Origin: Sesamum alatum
Lineage: Eukaryota > Streptophyta > Magnoliopsida > Lamiales > Pedaliaceae
Direction: 5' to 3'
DNA length: 64,000 bases
Assembly (NCBI GenBank): GCA_034509735.1
Contig: JACGWO010000006.1
Location: forward strand, 37,813,141 to 37,877,140
Shown: positions 34,380-45,252 of the stretch, piece after piece
Numbering within the stretch: the stretch's first letter is position 1
How the letters are laid out: every line of letters begins with the position of its first letter
Translations under genes and position numbers: made by a program
Notes under the pieces: generated by a model
Told to the model about the DNA's origin: nothing
The model's input: only the letters and a program-made list of their open reading frames with translations
Databases searched by the model: none

Positions 34380-35800
34380 GGCTTTCCAAAATGCTGGTGC
34401 TTAGGAGAACCTTTAATGAAAACTGAGGAGAAATAGAAACACTACATAACAAGAACCCTCGAGAGGGGATTCTATTAATATGAAGAGAAGTTTCCATCAT
34501 TTGGTGAGTGGATTAGCTGTATCTGGAAATGAACGAAGGGAGATACACCCTTTTCTTTTATAGCTTTCTTTCACCGCCGATATCCTCTAACGGATAAAAC
34601 TTTGATACTTTACCAGACACCAAAAGCAAGACAAATTCCTCTCGAGATGCTTGCAGGTCGATCAATGACAGCCGTCTCATGAGAGAAAAGAGCATTTGTC
34701 CAACAACGTGCAGCCGTAAAACATACCTGATCAACTGCAAAGTCTAAGGAAATAGAACTAGTTATTGTAAACAGAACCTTGTTCTTTTGTACACCTTGCT
34801 AGTTTTCACCTTGTACATTTTCCTTGGAGACATTGACATAAAATTTTATTAACTAATGGATCAGAGAAAATCATGACAGGTGCTCAAGAATAAACAAGAA
34901 AGAGGACGGTAATTGTCATGTATGACAAAAAGATGAATTTAGGAAGAGACATTGAGAATCTTGACCAATTCAACTGACAGTAATAGAAAACCATGTTTGC
35001 TCAAATTGTTAGAGAGTTGCTTTTAGTTAAGGTTCAGGCAAGCTCTCTTACAGGGCTTGTCTTGGAGACATATGGTAACACTGTGAACACAGAAACTCGT
35101 TTCACAGTTCCCCGGACATATGGTAATCATTTTTATTCTAGGAAGAGTATGGCTTTTGTTCAACGTCTTAAGGTGGGGTAAGCGGTATGTGTGAGGCTTT
35201 TCCTCTCAAACAGTTAACTTAGAAGAATCTGTCAAATGTATGATTTATCCAATTCAGACAACAAGTGACCATAGCTCCTTTGACAACATTAAAGTTTCTT
35301 TGCCATATTGCCATATTGTAACCAATGTCTGTCAGCCGTCTAGCGCCAGAACAGAAATTATTACCATCAAACACACAGACCAGGGCTCTATTATAACATG
35401 GCGTTATTTTATGTGCCTAGGCCAGCAGGATCCTTGGACTTGTTTTGTCTCTTTCTTGTTTCTGTTTTTTCAGTAGAAATATAACTCTAAGCTTCATCAT
35501 CTAATGTTCATATCATTCTGGGGTTGCTTGACTGCAACACGGATCAAAACGTAATTCTAAATCAACCTCAAATCTTGTTATTAGCTGAATTAGCAGAGAT
35601 CAGAATTCATTGCATACACCTACTGATAAATAAGGATCCTTGATCAAAATTTACTTGGATCATGGATTAAGAACACGACGTTTATGCATATTTCTAAAGA
35701 ATTTACATATACTAGTTAAACAAAGATTTACTGCAAGCTGTTGCCAAATTTCTTCGGTCTCACCAAGGAAGAAAGCAAACTCTAGAGCCTTTATGAAGAT
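34380..35800. other. Spacer between the two GRAS genes
   Basis: Should contain the promoter and leader of copy A (right of 34379) and the 3' UTR of copy B (left of 35801). Small open frames are not convincing. No RNA gene or obvious transposable element noticed. Confidence 0.45.
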
Positions 35801-37525
35801 TTACATAGAACGCTGAAACTTCCATGCAGAAAGTGAGCTTACTGGTGCTCCCTTCCAACCAATAATTAAGCTTTTACCATCAGTAACAAAGGTATAGTAA
35901 CTTCCAGAGGTGAAATTCTTGACCACGAGATTTGCTTGATACACGGCAGACATACTCAGCTCCGTCTCCTCAAATCCGAAATGCGTAAAAAATGCCCTCC
36001 AGACGCTAATACTGACATGCCTAATCTTCCTCTCCTCTCCCTCAGCCGCGACAATATTCCTTATTGCTGAACTGAAGCATGTTCTTTCAGCAATGCTCCG
36101 GTGTTTCTCATCATTCTTCATACATTCTGCCATTGACTCAAAACACGCACCATAGAAAAAGAGAGCTTCGACGAATCTCTCCACGAAAATAGGGGAATTA
36201 CAGTTTGCCTCGACTTCGGAGACAACCATCATACGAGGATGCATACTTCTGATAACTCTGATCAAGTGTTCTAGCTGATCAGGCTGTCCGATCATGTTCA
36301 TTAACGTGTATGCTGCGTAGACAGCAATGGCTTCATCCTCATCTAGATCAAAGAGGCTTTCATTCAAATCCAATATATCTTCTACCATGACTATATGAAA
36401 AGAAAACTTCAGGTCCAAGGACTGAGCAAAACTCTTCAGTTGTCGACCCGTCTCCTCTATGCTTGCTTTGGATTTTATTGCTACAGCAGTGATTTTGAGA
36501 TGCTCTACAGGATTTTCAGATCTAGCTGCAAGAGCTTGCATCAAAATTGTGCATTGTATTCCTTTCCTGATCTCAAGATCAATAAAGTGCACCTTTCTTG
36601 CCTCGGCTACGTTATCTACTACAGCTTGAATCCCGGCAAATTTGGTGATCTGGGAGAGAGGCAGCTCCTTGTGAAACGCGATAAGAGTCGTATCCGGGCT
36701 TTTCAAGGCCTGTAAAGGATCTTCAACCTTCTTTCCCAAACCCTTCGGAGTGATTCTTCCAGTTTCTCTATCAATCTTCTCATATAGTGCTTCAGTGAAA
36801 TAGAACACCAACCTCTGAACAGGATTCCCTCCAGGGGAACTCATTCTATCGCATTCAAGCAAGAGGTTTCGGGCTCGTTCATATTGCTTGTCGCCTACTT
36901 TCTCAGCACAGGACAGGAGATTCTGGACAAGCTGAACTCCTTCAGAGTCTTCCTCAGACTGGCACAGCATGGAACTTTGATACGGATGGCTAAGCACAGA
37001 GTGCTCGTCGGATTGGATGAACTTTTCAGCAGCCAACTGAATGATTGTTTCAACCGACATGTCACACCTAACTTTGCATTCAGCATCATCCCTCAGAACA
37101 TTCATATATCCGCCGGTTAATCTCCTGCACCTGCCTCTATACTTGTTCAGAATCTCGAATGATGCTGAAGGAAAAAGCTCAGCTCTCTTCTTCTCCGGTC
37201 CGATCAGCTCTGATTCTTGGGAGTCCTCACAAACAGTCCTCCTCCGAAACTCATCAGCACATGAGGAATTTTTATCTGTAACATCATGATACAAGTGATT
37301 TATAGTACTCCCAAAATCTGCAAACTGTTGCAGTTGTTGATCAATTTGAGCTGAGCAATCTCCAAAGAACTCTATACCACAACCAAATGAATCCATGTCC
37401 ATGTCTGATTCTCCCCATTTTTCACCTTCACAGAAGCCACTTTTCTTCTCTACATTCTCTAACCCATACTCATCTGAGCCCCCACAGCTATGGAATTGCT
37501 CAGTTTGGAAAATGTTACTCAACAT
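35801..37525 (-). CDS. GRAS-domain transcriptional regulator, copy B
   Basis: Intronless gene for 574 aa, in tandem with copy A and on the same strand. Motifs: leucine region LVQNLLSCAEKVGDKQYERA (about 199-218), VHIID as VHFID (312-316), second leucine region DILDLNESLFDLDEDEAIAV, and the C-terminal SAWKFQRSM. The first 110 residues are acidic and aromatic (DMDMDSFGCGIEFFGD), which may be an activation region and is absent from copy A. It shares the motif ASFEILNKY (121-129) with copy A just before divergent linker sequence, so the two are ancient tandem paralogues, much more diverged than the UBC32/F-box duplicates. No DELLA motif is present. Start is the first ATG. Confidence 0.88.
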   Translation of the reverse strand: MLSNIFQTEQFHSCGGSDEYGLENVEKKSGFCEGEKWGESDMDMDSFGCGIEFFGDCSAQIDQQLQQFADFGSTINHLYHDVTDKNSSCADEFRRRTVCEDSQESELIGPEKKRAELFPSASFEILNKYRGRCRRLTGGYMNVLRDDAECKVRCDMSVETIIQLAAEKFIQSDEHSVLSHPYQSSMLCQSEEDSEGVQLVQNLLSCAEKVGDKQYERARNLLLECDRMSSPGGNPVQRLVFYFTEALYEKIDRETGRITPKGLGKKVEDPLQALKSPDTTLIAFHKELPLSQITKFAGIQAVVDNVAEARKVHFIDLEIRKGIQCTILMQALAARSENPVEHLKITAVAIKSKASIEETGRQLKSFAQSLDLKFSFHIVMVEDILDLNESLFDLDEDEAIAVYAAYTLMNMIGQPDQLEHLIRVIRSMHPRMMVVSEVEANCNSPIFVERFVEALFFYGACFESMAECMKNDEKHRSIAERTCFSSAIRNIVAAEGEERKIRHVSISVWRAFFTHFGFEETELSMSAVYQANLVVKNFTSGSYYTFVTDGKSLIIGWKGAPVSSLSAWKFQRSM

Positions 37526-38694
37526 CTTAATAATATCTACCCCAGCTTTTCTTTCTTCACACCCCCCTCCAATGTGATCTTATTCAGTTCAAGAATGTAT
37601 TTATCTTACAATCCTATTAATATACAATTTATTCAGTGAAACTTCTACGATGCTTCTAGTTGATAGTTAACTATATTCAGACATTATTAACAACGAGCGC
37701 ACACGTTCACTTAGGCAAAGGCATTAACATACGAGCGACAAAAGTTCAATCTGGCCTGCATAATCTGAGGCTTAGGAGTGTCATCAATCGTATATTAAAT
37801 TCAACCGGCCTTTCGTTGGCATCATCACAATCAAGCGGAACATCCAATACGTCACAAGAAAAAGCTCCCAAGAATGGCGACGAAACCATCAGTATCCTAT
37901 CAGGCAGCTCAGCAGATAAGATGGTGACAAGAATAAAGACATCAACAACTACTCTATATATTTGGCTCAAAATGAAAGCATCAGCCACACAAAACTTCCC
38001 ACTTAATATCTTAAACCTTTAAAGACCAAGAGGGCTTTTCTTAATCTCCTCTGCATTGAATTCCCCTGCTGCATCCAAACAATGACTAATTGAGCACAAT
38101 GCAAATCAAAATCATTAGTTAAAAAACAAACAAGAAAGAAAGAGACAGAAACCAATGACACATTAAAAAAGTGCATGAATCAGTGTAGATAAGATAGTGT
38201 TTTCCACCTATACAAATGACGCTGAGGCAAATCCAAGAAGGTCAGTGTCAGAGTTCTCATTATAATTGTTTGTATTCACTTTAGCAACTCTGTACACAAT
38301 TATTTGCATTTTGCTGTGGTGAACATCATGTCAACATTCATTCATTAACAGCTCATGACTAAAATTACCAAATCTTTTTACTGTTACATTTCCATTGACA
38401 GTGTGTGTTTGGATAGATATATGTTAATGTTAGTTAGCCAAGATATTTTCCTCACTACTATCTCCTACTAAGGCAAAGATTTTTCATTCTAGTCCCTTTC
38501 ATTTCTTCTTCCAGTTAGTTGTCACTTGTCTCCTACTCATAGGGCTAACTCTTTTTTCTAAATAGTAGTTGTTTGTTTACGTTTTCATTTCTGGATTTAA
38601 TTTTTGAAATAGTAATTAAAGTGAAAACATGTTTATTTAATTATACGCATTCTTCTTAAAAATATATTAATTTGTCACACAATTCAATATAATA
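37526..38694. other. Promoter region of GRAS copy B and spacer
   Basis: The segment next to 37525 is the likely GRAS promoter and leader. Open frames on both strands at 37660-38022 overlap each other and match nothing I recognise. The rest is AT-rich without a clear feature. Confidence 0.4.
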
Positions 38695-39170
38695 ATAAAA
38701 CACAATCTCGGTTATTACTAATCCGGGATAGGAGGTTGCAGGTCGTCTCGGTTGAATGTTGGATAAGTTTGGGACCTGAGAAAAGAGCATATCGTTAGGC
38801 TTGTTGGGATCTCCCCTACTAAAATCCTATGATGCTTCCGTCAGCTCGAGATCGAGATAGTAATGTGCGAATTGATTGTATCTAATGCTAGATGGGTACA
38901 ATAAATGTCTTATCATTAATAAGTCATGAGGATGTATTTATAGGACTGAACTAGCCCACCTGCTCTAACCCATGTGTTGCAATCTTGACGGGAACCTTAT
39001 CTGAAGATTCAGCGGCTCTGAAGGTCATTTTACTGGGTTATTTGGGATGGGTCGGGTCAGACGGCCCAACCCAAATTTAAGAGGCGCGGATCCTAGTCCT
39101 GAAAATGGAGATTTTCGCTCTTTATGGAGCATTTTGGTCATTCTTCTAAGATGTATCATAATCCCCCATC
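38695..39170. mobile_element. LTR-like repeat fragment (tentative)
   Basis: A block with base composition unlike its flanks, holding typical LTR-type words: GGGATCTCCCCTACTAAAATC, a GTATTTATAGGACTGAAC stretch like a TATA box and leader, and GGGTCGGGTCAGACGGCCC. No gag-pol coding sequence, primer-binding site or second LTR was seen, so at most it is a solo LTR or fragment. Not assigned to a family. Confidence 0.35.
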
Positions 39171-39790
39171 ACTTAACATAGACAGATACATGAAATCTTG
39201 TGCTAATATTGGGGGGCTATGAGTAATTCTATTGTTCCTTTGGGGTATTTCATAAAATGTGAAAACTTAGGGGAGTGATATGAAAAAAAGGGTTGTTCTT
39301 ATCCAGTTATTTTGAATGTGTGTGCATCTGACGGAACGATCAACTGATCGTAAAATCATAACAAGGAAACAAAAAAAGAAAATTGTTATTATATTCTTGC
39401 ACTTTAAAGATATTTTGACTTGTCTCCTAGCAACGACTAACCCCACAGAACCGCATGGTACAGGTCAGCAGCCTACTCTCTGCGGTGCTGTCGAGTTGTT
39501 CAAGTCACCGTGATGAGCGTCTTTAGTTCAAACCGTAAATTGCTAGGAAATGCAATACCGGAGAGTAAGGACGCAAACAACCAATACACCTTTAACACGT
39601 CAGCATATGTGCAATCAAATGACGTGTCACCCTTATTAAATAATACCTACCCGTAGTGAAACGCCCACTCTCTCTCTCTCTCTCTCTGAGTCTCTTCTCT
39701 ATCCGGGTAATAGTTTTATTGGACATTTTTTTGATCGTCTTCCTAGGCTAGAAGAATCAGGTGCCGTGCGATCTACCGTAAGAGGAAACA
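39171..39790 (+). promoter_or_regulatory. Promoter and 5' leader of UBC32 copy 1, with (CT)n tract
   Basis: Upstream region of the first UBC32 gene. A (CT)10-type tract at 39668-39689 sits about 100 bases before the ATG, a common place for CT-rich initiators in plant leaders. None of this region is present upstream of UBC32 copy 2, because the duplication begins at 39788. Confidence 0.55.
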
Positions 39791-41943
39791 ATGGCGGAAG
39801 ATAAGTATAATCGGAAGAATCCCGCCGTGAAGAGGATTTTGCAGGAGTTGAAAGAGATGCAATCGAATCCTTCCGACGATTTCATGAGCCTTCCGCTTGA
39901 GGTATTAATTGTTTTTCCTGAAAATATAATTTTTGATTTTTGGTTTTGTATTTCGTAATTTGTTCGTCGCGAAGATGATGTTTAGATGATTTAATTTTAG
40001 GAAAACAATTTTGAGGTCGGTGGCATTTAGCTTTTACAAAATAATTTCAGATTTATGATTTATTTCGTGTTTTGTTCCTTGAGATATTATTCTTCCCTGG
40101 AACTTTTGGCTAATTGCTCGTTGAGGAAACGACGCTTGTAAAAAATGATTAATGGAAATTTTTGGGAAATTGTGCCAGTGGTTCCGTATAGCGTTGCAGG
40201 AAGGGAATTTGTTTTACGATGCTGGATCTGGATAAAGTTCTGGTTTTGAGATACTTGTTCGTTGATATGCTGTGATTACCTTGAGAACATTTTAGTTTCG
40301 CATTCGATCATGATTTTTCCTTTTCTGCTTCATGATGTTGGCTGCGGATTTGACCCTGATCGATTTTGATTTCCATGAAGAGTTGGTTAATGCATAGTTT
40401 GGATGTTGAATTCAATTAACTTGTTTTTTGTAAGTTTAAAATTAGTGGGGTGAAAAATTATAATTGCATGGGGTAATTTATTGCTCTTGTGGTCTGTATT
40501 TGTTCACTGTTTGAGATCTCTTTGACCTGCTATGGATTATGGGGTTAAATTGAACTTTCTTTTGTGTTTTCATGCACACAAGTGTTTTTCTGTGAACTTT
40601 TGTTTTGTTGCAGTGCATATGTAGTTTGAATTACTCTTTACTTTTCTTTGTCAATGTACCATAGAATACCTTTACCTTTTTCTTTTTTGATGAATGGGTC
40701 ACAAATCTGCACTTGAAGAAAAATACTTATGTTAGCTGCTCGCCTTCTTTTCTCCAAACTATTGTAAATAAATCCAAGCTGATTTTCCCTGTGATTCAAT
40801 ATTTTTTCGTCAGGAGAATATATTTGAGTGGCAGTTTGCAATTAAGGGGCCCAGAGACACGGAGTTTGAGGGAGGAATATATCATGGACGAATTCAGTTG
40901 CCTGCTGAATATCCTTTTAAACCACCTTCATTTATGTTGTTGACGGTATTGCATCGCTGTTCTTAAGTAGCTTCCCACTATCAGTTGAACAATTTGCATG
41001 TGGATTCTGAAATTTGTGTTGGTAATTTCCCTGATCTTTCTTTATTTGTTTTACAGCCCAATGGTCGATTTGAAACTCAAACCAAGATATGCCTGAGCAT
41101 TTCTAATCATCATCCTGAGCACTGGCAACCATCTTGGAGTGGTAATGTTCATGTTTGAGATATTTATGATAGCTCAGATTCTTTTGGACATCATCGCAAG
41201 TTTTAGTCCATTGAACTTAAATGTCATGTTTTGGCATCTTTTACTCTTTTCCTTTAAAGAGTTCCTATGATAATTCTAGTAGTGAATTTGGTCTTTTTTT
41301 TGTGCAGTTCGCACTGCTTTGGTAGCGTTAATTGCATTTATGCCTACCAGTCCAAATGGTGCCTTGGGATCCTTAGATTACTCAAAAGAAGAGAGGAGAG
41401 CTCTTGCAATTAAATCACGTGAAACTGCTCCGAGTTTTGGGTCTCCTGAACGCCAAAAGCTGATTGATGAGGTTTGTTGTGCATGCTTATTTGAACTTTT
41501 CATATTTTTTTCCATGATCTTCAACTAATACTTTGCTTGCTTAGATTCATGACTATATGCTCAGCAAAGCACCACCGGTGCCTCAGGGCAACGAAACTGC
41601 TGAAGTACAGACTGACAGTAGAGAAGGTCAGCAGAGTCCTCAAAATGATGTTGAGGGAACTACAGAAGCAGTTCCCGATCCAGCTGAAGATGATGGAATC
41701 GTTGAAGAACCAAATGAAACCCCTGCAAATACCAATATTGCTGAGACTTCACGATCCCTTCCTACCATGCCCACAAATGGACAGCAACTGTTGCATAAGC
41801 CAGAACCAAGGGTTCTAAAACCAGCTGATGATCGTTTGTTCACATGGGCCGCTTTTGGGCTTACTGTTGCTATAGTTGTTCTTCTGTTGAAGAAGTTCTT
41901 GAAAGCTAGTGGATACGGTGCTGTCTTTATGAACGAGTCTTAA
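39791..41943 (+). CDS. UBC32: ER-anchored ubiquitin-conjugating enzyme E2, UBC32 type, copy 1
   Basis: Five exons, 39791-39901, 40814-40945, 41057-41141, 41308-41471 and 41545-41943, encode 296 aa. The UBC fold occupies about residues 8-165, with the catalytic Cys93 in QTKICLSISNHHPEHW, the short active-site context typical of the UBC6/UBE2J family. A long acidic, disordered linker follows (about 175-260). A single C-terminal membrane anchor (WAAFGLTVAIVVLLL, about 265-279) with a short basic tail marks a tail-anchored ER protein. Arabidopsis UBC32 works in ER-associated degradation and brassinosteroid/stress tolerance; the same role is inferred. The length matches UBC32 rather than the shorter UBC33/34. 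All junctions preserve frame. Confidence 0.95.
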
Positions 41944-43124
41944 ATGTCGGTTAATATTTGTTGAGCAGGCAGTAGTTGATGCTGGAAGTGAAAGAGTAGG
42001 GCTATCCTTTCTGTTGCCCGGCAAATAGGAGAAAAACCTGCAACTAAGCAGTTGCAACGCTTCAATTGGGAGAATATAGACGTATATATATTTGCATCTT
42101 GTATGTACATCTTTTTTCAATTATTGTATAGATTAAATAACAAATATACATAAAGTTCTGAACCTTGTAAAGACGCTGAACTATTTTGCCAGAAGGTAAT
42201 TTCGCTCTAGTTAAATCAAATTTACTGTCTGCACCTATTAAGCATGATTGAGTTTCAACGTCTGGAATTGGTTTCTATAGAAGTCAATAGGATTATCAAA
42301 GTTTTAGGGTAGCATCTGTAGCATCTAAGACTCTCTAACATAAGGCTCATTTACCAATAAACTACGCTTCATCAGTTCATCTCATATGAAATATGAGAAA
42401 GTTGTTGCTCCATGGTGGATGCCAACACTAAGTAACAAGATGATTGGATTATTTCTTGTTTATATATGTTTCTCAATTCCCACTATATTATAATTAATCG
42501 TTTTGATTTAGTGGTTACGATCTAATTTTTTCATATTCATGATTCTACATGATTAGGTTTAATTATTGGCAACTATAGATCAAAGTTGGTATGATGATTT
42601 TACGCAAGTCTAGATTCTTGGCAACTATATGTTAAAGTGGCTAGGTTAGATTAAATTGGTATGTTGATCCAACGTAAGTAACGTTTTGATTCTTGGCGAC
42701 TATATGTTAAAATTGTTGATTTTTCAACGTGGTTAGATTTTCATATTTAACAATTATAGATCAAAGTTATAAAGTCTTGATCGGCACACGTGAAAACCAT
42801 TTTGTCCCAGTGCATTATTGAGGCAAAAGTTGGAGTCAGGTTAACTTCCAAGCATAAATAAATGCATTCTTTGTGCTCAAAATTAAATCTATTTACATTA
42901 TCTCTAAACATAGTAATAATTTTAAAATACCAATAACACTTGACTTTTGAGAAAAAATAGTAATCTTCGCGTAGAAGCAAAGGTCAAAGTCTTTTCTCCA
43001 CAAAGTCTATATGTGGACTAGACTGGACCATTTTTGTTTCACTCTGTTCTGTTTCACTTCTCATTTCTCAGAATCACAAGTCGAAACCAAAAAATATTCA
43101 TCTCGTCGTATCTGAAAAGCTCAA
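41944..43124. other. UBC32 copy 1 3' UTR and F-box copy 1 promoter
   Basis: Holds a degenerate short repeat at about 42560-42775 in which TTGGCAACTATAGATCAAAG and TTGGCAACTATATGTTAAAG recur every 50-80 bases. The last 120 bases (GCGTAGAAGCAAAGGTCAAA, then CTATATGTGGACTAG) are conserved in unit 2 in front of F-box copy 2 and probably include its core promoter and leader. Confidence 0.5.
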
Positions 43125-44201
43125 ATGGAGATCCCCACCGATTCGATTCCCAGACTCCCAGACGAGCTGATCGTTGAGATCCTCACGTGGCTCCCAGTAA
43201 AATCCGTCTTGAGATGCAGGTGCGTTTGCAAATCATGGCTATCCTTAATTTCCACCCCACAGTTCGTCAGATCCCACCTCCGAAAGTCCAAACAAGACTC
43301 CAACTACGCACACCACAGGATTATGTTGGTCTATCCTGGTGATCTCAAGCAATGTTCGGCTCCCTCCCTGCTGCGTGAACCCATTATTGATGAATTTGAC
43401 ACGGATTACTCAGTCCAATTTTGGATACAGCCCACCCGGATTATGGGTTCTTGTGATGGTCTGATTTGCCATGCTATAGACAGGAAAGGTCTGTTTCTGT
43501 GGAACCCATCTACAAGAGTATGGAAAAAGCTGCCAGATTTTGGCGTCAACGAAAACTTTTGTAACTTTGCTTATGGACTTGGTTTTGATAAATCGAGTGA
43601 TGATTATAAAGTTGTGGTGGTTTTAATTGGCGGTAGAGATTCGAATGAGGTGGCGGTGAAAGTTTATAGTTTGAAGACTGATAAGTGGAAAAGGATCGAG
43701 AACTTTAAGGGTAGTTGGCTGATGGATAATCCAGCTGCATTTGCTCATGGGAAGCTGCATTGGATTGCAAATTATGATCGGGAGTTTAAATCTGGATGGA
43801 AGATTGTTTCTCTTGATTTAGGGACGGAGGAATATGGAGTATTAGAGATGCCGAATAATGTAGAAAATGGTTTGTATACGAAGTTGGGGGCATCTGAAGA
43901 ATGCCTTTATGTGCTCTGCAATAATTTAACCGGTGCTGATGTGTGGATTATGGATGATTATGGGGTAGGAAAAAGGACATGGACGAAGGTGGCTAGTGTT
44001 CCTTACATTGATGATTTCTCGACGCACAAATATAGGTCAGTATTGTACGTGCTAGAGAATGGTGAAGTTGTGTTGCATTGTGGTTTGAAGTTGGTGATTT
44101 TTAACCCAAAGGATTGCTCGTTCAGGTGTCCTGAGATTAGAGACGCGAATGCATTGATTGCAGCCAACACTTATATTGAAAGTTTAGTTTCACCACTCTA
44201 G
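43125..44201 (+). CDS. F-box protein with FBA-type domain, copy 1
   Basis: Single-exon gene for 358 aa. The N-terminal F-box (about residues 7-50) reads IPRLPDELIVEILTWLPVKS then RCRCVCKSWLSLIS. The F-box-associated domain follows, with the typical MGSCDGLICHAIDRKGLFLW, NPSTRVWKKLP, YGLGFDKSSDDYKVV, VKVYSLKTDKWKRI and SLDLGTEEYGVLEMP elements. This is the At3g23880/CPR1-like F-box clade: substrate adaptors of SCF E3 ligases. Targets unknown. Frame intact. It differs from copy 2 (49213-50289) at 38 positions by my count with no indel; many changes lie in the FBA domain, where substrates are recognised. Confidence 0.93.
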   Translation: MEIPTDSIPRLPDELIVEILTWLPVKSVLRCRCVCKSWLSLISTPQFVRSHLRKSKQDSNYAHHRIMLVYPGDLKQCSAPSLLREPIIDEFDTDYSVQFWIQPTRIMGSCDGLICHAIDRKGLFLWNPSTRVWKKLPDFGVNENFCNFAYGLGFDKSSDDYKVVVVLIGGRDSNEVAVKVYSLKTDKWKRIENFKGSWLMDNPAAFAHGKLHWIANYDREFKSGWKIVSLDLGTEEYGVLEMPNNVENGLYTKLGASEECLYVLCNNLTGADVWIMDDYGVGKRTWTKVASVPYIDDFSTHKYRSVLYVLENGEVVLHCGLKLVIFNPKDCSFRCPEIRDANALIAANTYIESLVSPL

Positions 44202-45249
44202 GGATGCTGAAGAATCATGTCTAATATTTTGATAAGGTGTACTTTCAGTTTCGACACTCTCATGAGACGTACTACTGATCTAGTTTTCGTGGTTGTTATC
44301 TATTAAGTTTATTCCTCAGAGGCTGTAATCTTATCTAAGTATGGTAATGTTATATTGGTTTCTCTTCGTAATTTATGATTTTGATTCAAAGATTGCTGGC
44401 TTCCGTGTAGTGAGAGTAGGGATTATATCAAAGCCATCAGTTAGGTTGAAAGTATCGATGATGACTTGGAAGCATATAGTGTCATTTGTTTGTAGCATAC
44501 TTCTCAAACTAGCATATAGTTTTTCTGTTATCAGCCTACTAAATTGATGTTAAGTGATCTTGTAAATACTTTCTGTTTAAAGTCTTGTATTCCTGGAAGT
44601 TCTAGTCTTTCAATAATTATTACCAGAAGTACCATGTTCTTGTTTTTCTAAGCTAAGCACCCTTTTCTTTTCACTTTTCTTTTTTTTTTTTTATTGCCCC
44701 TCAACTATTTGTAGGAAATAGTTTTTTTTTTTGGGTGTTTTGTGGTGCTTTATGCATGGGATTGGTTTTCCAATAGCTGTTTTTGTTTCTTATTGCATGG
44801 TTTGGTGCTGCTGATATCCAAGTTTGTCTTTTCACTTGTGCAAAGTGAACTCTTCCAATGTTTCACACCAAATGCATCCATTCTTCACCTCAAATATTTC
44901 AAATTTTCAAATGTTCCCATTGGATAAAATATGTCGTGAAATCTATATAGGTGTAATCTAATAAAAAAATGAAATAGAAATTCAATCTTCATTAGTTGGT
45001 TATTGTTTCTAATGGTGACTGGACGTACCATTCTGCATGTCAAAGGTAAGAGAGCAGTACCATATATAGATTTGTAGTTTGTCGTTTGTAGATAAGTGAA
45101 ACTGTGCATGATATATAAGTGCATACTGTTGTATCTTAATGGATGCTAGATGGCTGCAGCTGTGTTGGTCAAAAAGCGCTCTTTACCTATACAAGAATCC
45201 CATCAGGTAAGAGTTTGAATTCTGCTACTTAATTGCTACACAATCCTTG
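44202..45249. other. F-box copy 1 3' flank, now the upstream region of UBC32 copy 2
   Basis: Mostly probable 3' UTR and spacer, with T tracts near 44680 and 44722. Because of the tandem duplication this sequence is also the only upstream region available to UBC32 copy 2. It contains an exon-like segment at 45150-45206. Confidence 0.55.
45150..45206 (+). other. Exon-like segment with start codon and strong donor
   Basis: ATG at 45150 opens a frame reading MAAAVLVKKRSLPIQESHQ that runs straight into CAG/GTAAGAG, a near-perfect 5' splice site. The same segment is present at the end of unit 2 (51238-51294, one Lys to Glu change). I do not recognise the peptide. It might be a first exon of an unseen transcript, or chance. 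Here it lies 47 bases before the ATG of UBC32 copy 2. Confidence 0.25.
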
Positions 45250-45252
45250 ACA

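Larger units (their letters stand above)
39788..45252. repeat. Segmental tandem duplication, unit 1 (UBC32 + F-box)
   Basis: A 5.5-kb unit carrying one UBC32 gene, spacer, one F-box gene and its 3' flank. It is repeated directly as 45250-51338. Homology begins at the ACA before the UBC32 ATG (39788-39790) and runs through exons, introns and spacers to TTGACA at 45247-45252. The unit ends share the trinucleotide ACA, so joining by short microhomology is likely. Confidence 0.93.

Noticed and set aside
32898..37525. DELLA gibberellin-response proteins
   Set aside because: The GRAS domains are DELLA-like but neither protein has DELLA or TVHYNP motifs in its N-terminus.
37660..38022. Overlapping open frames on both strands upstream of GRAS copy B
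   Set aside because: No recognisable domain, no gene context, and both strands are open equally; probably promoter sequence.
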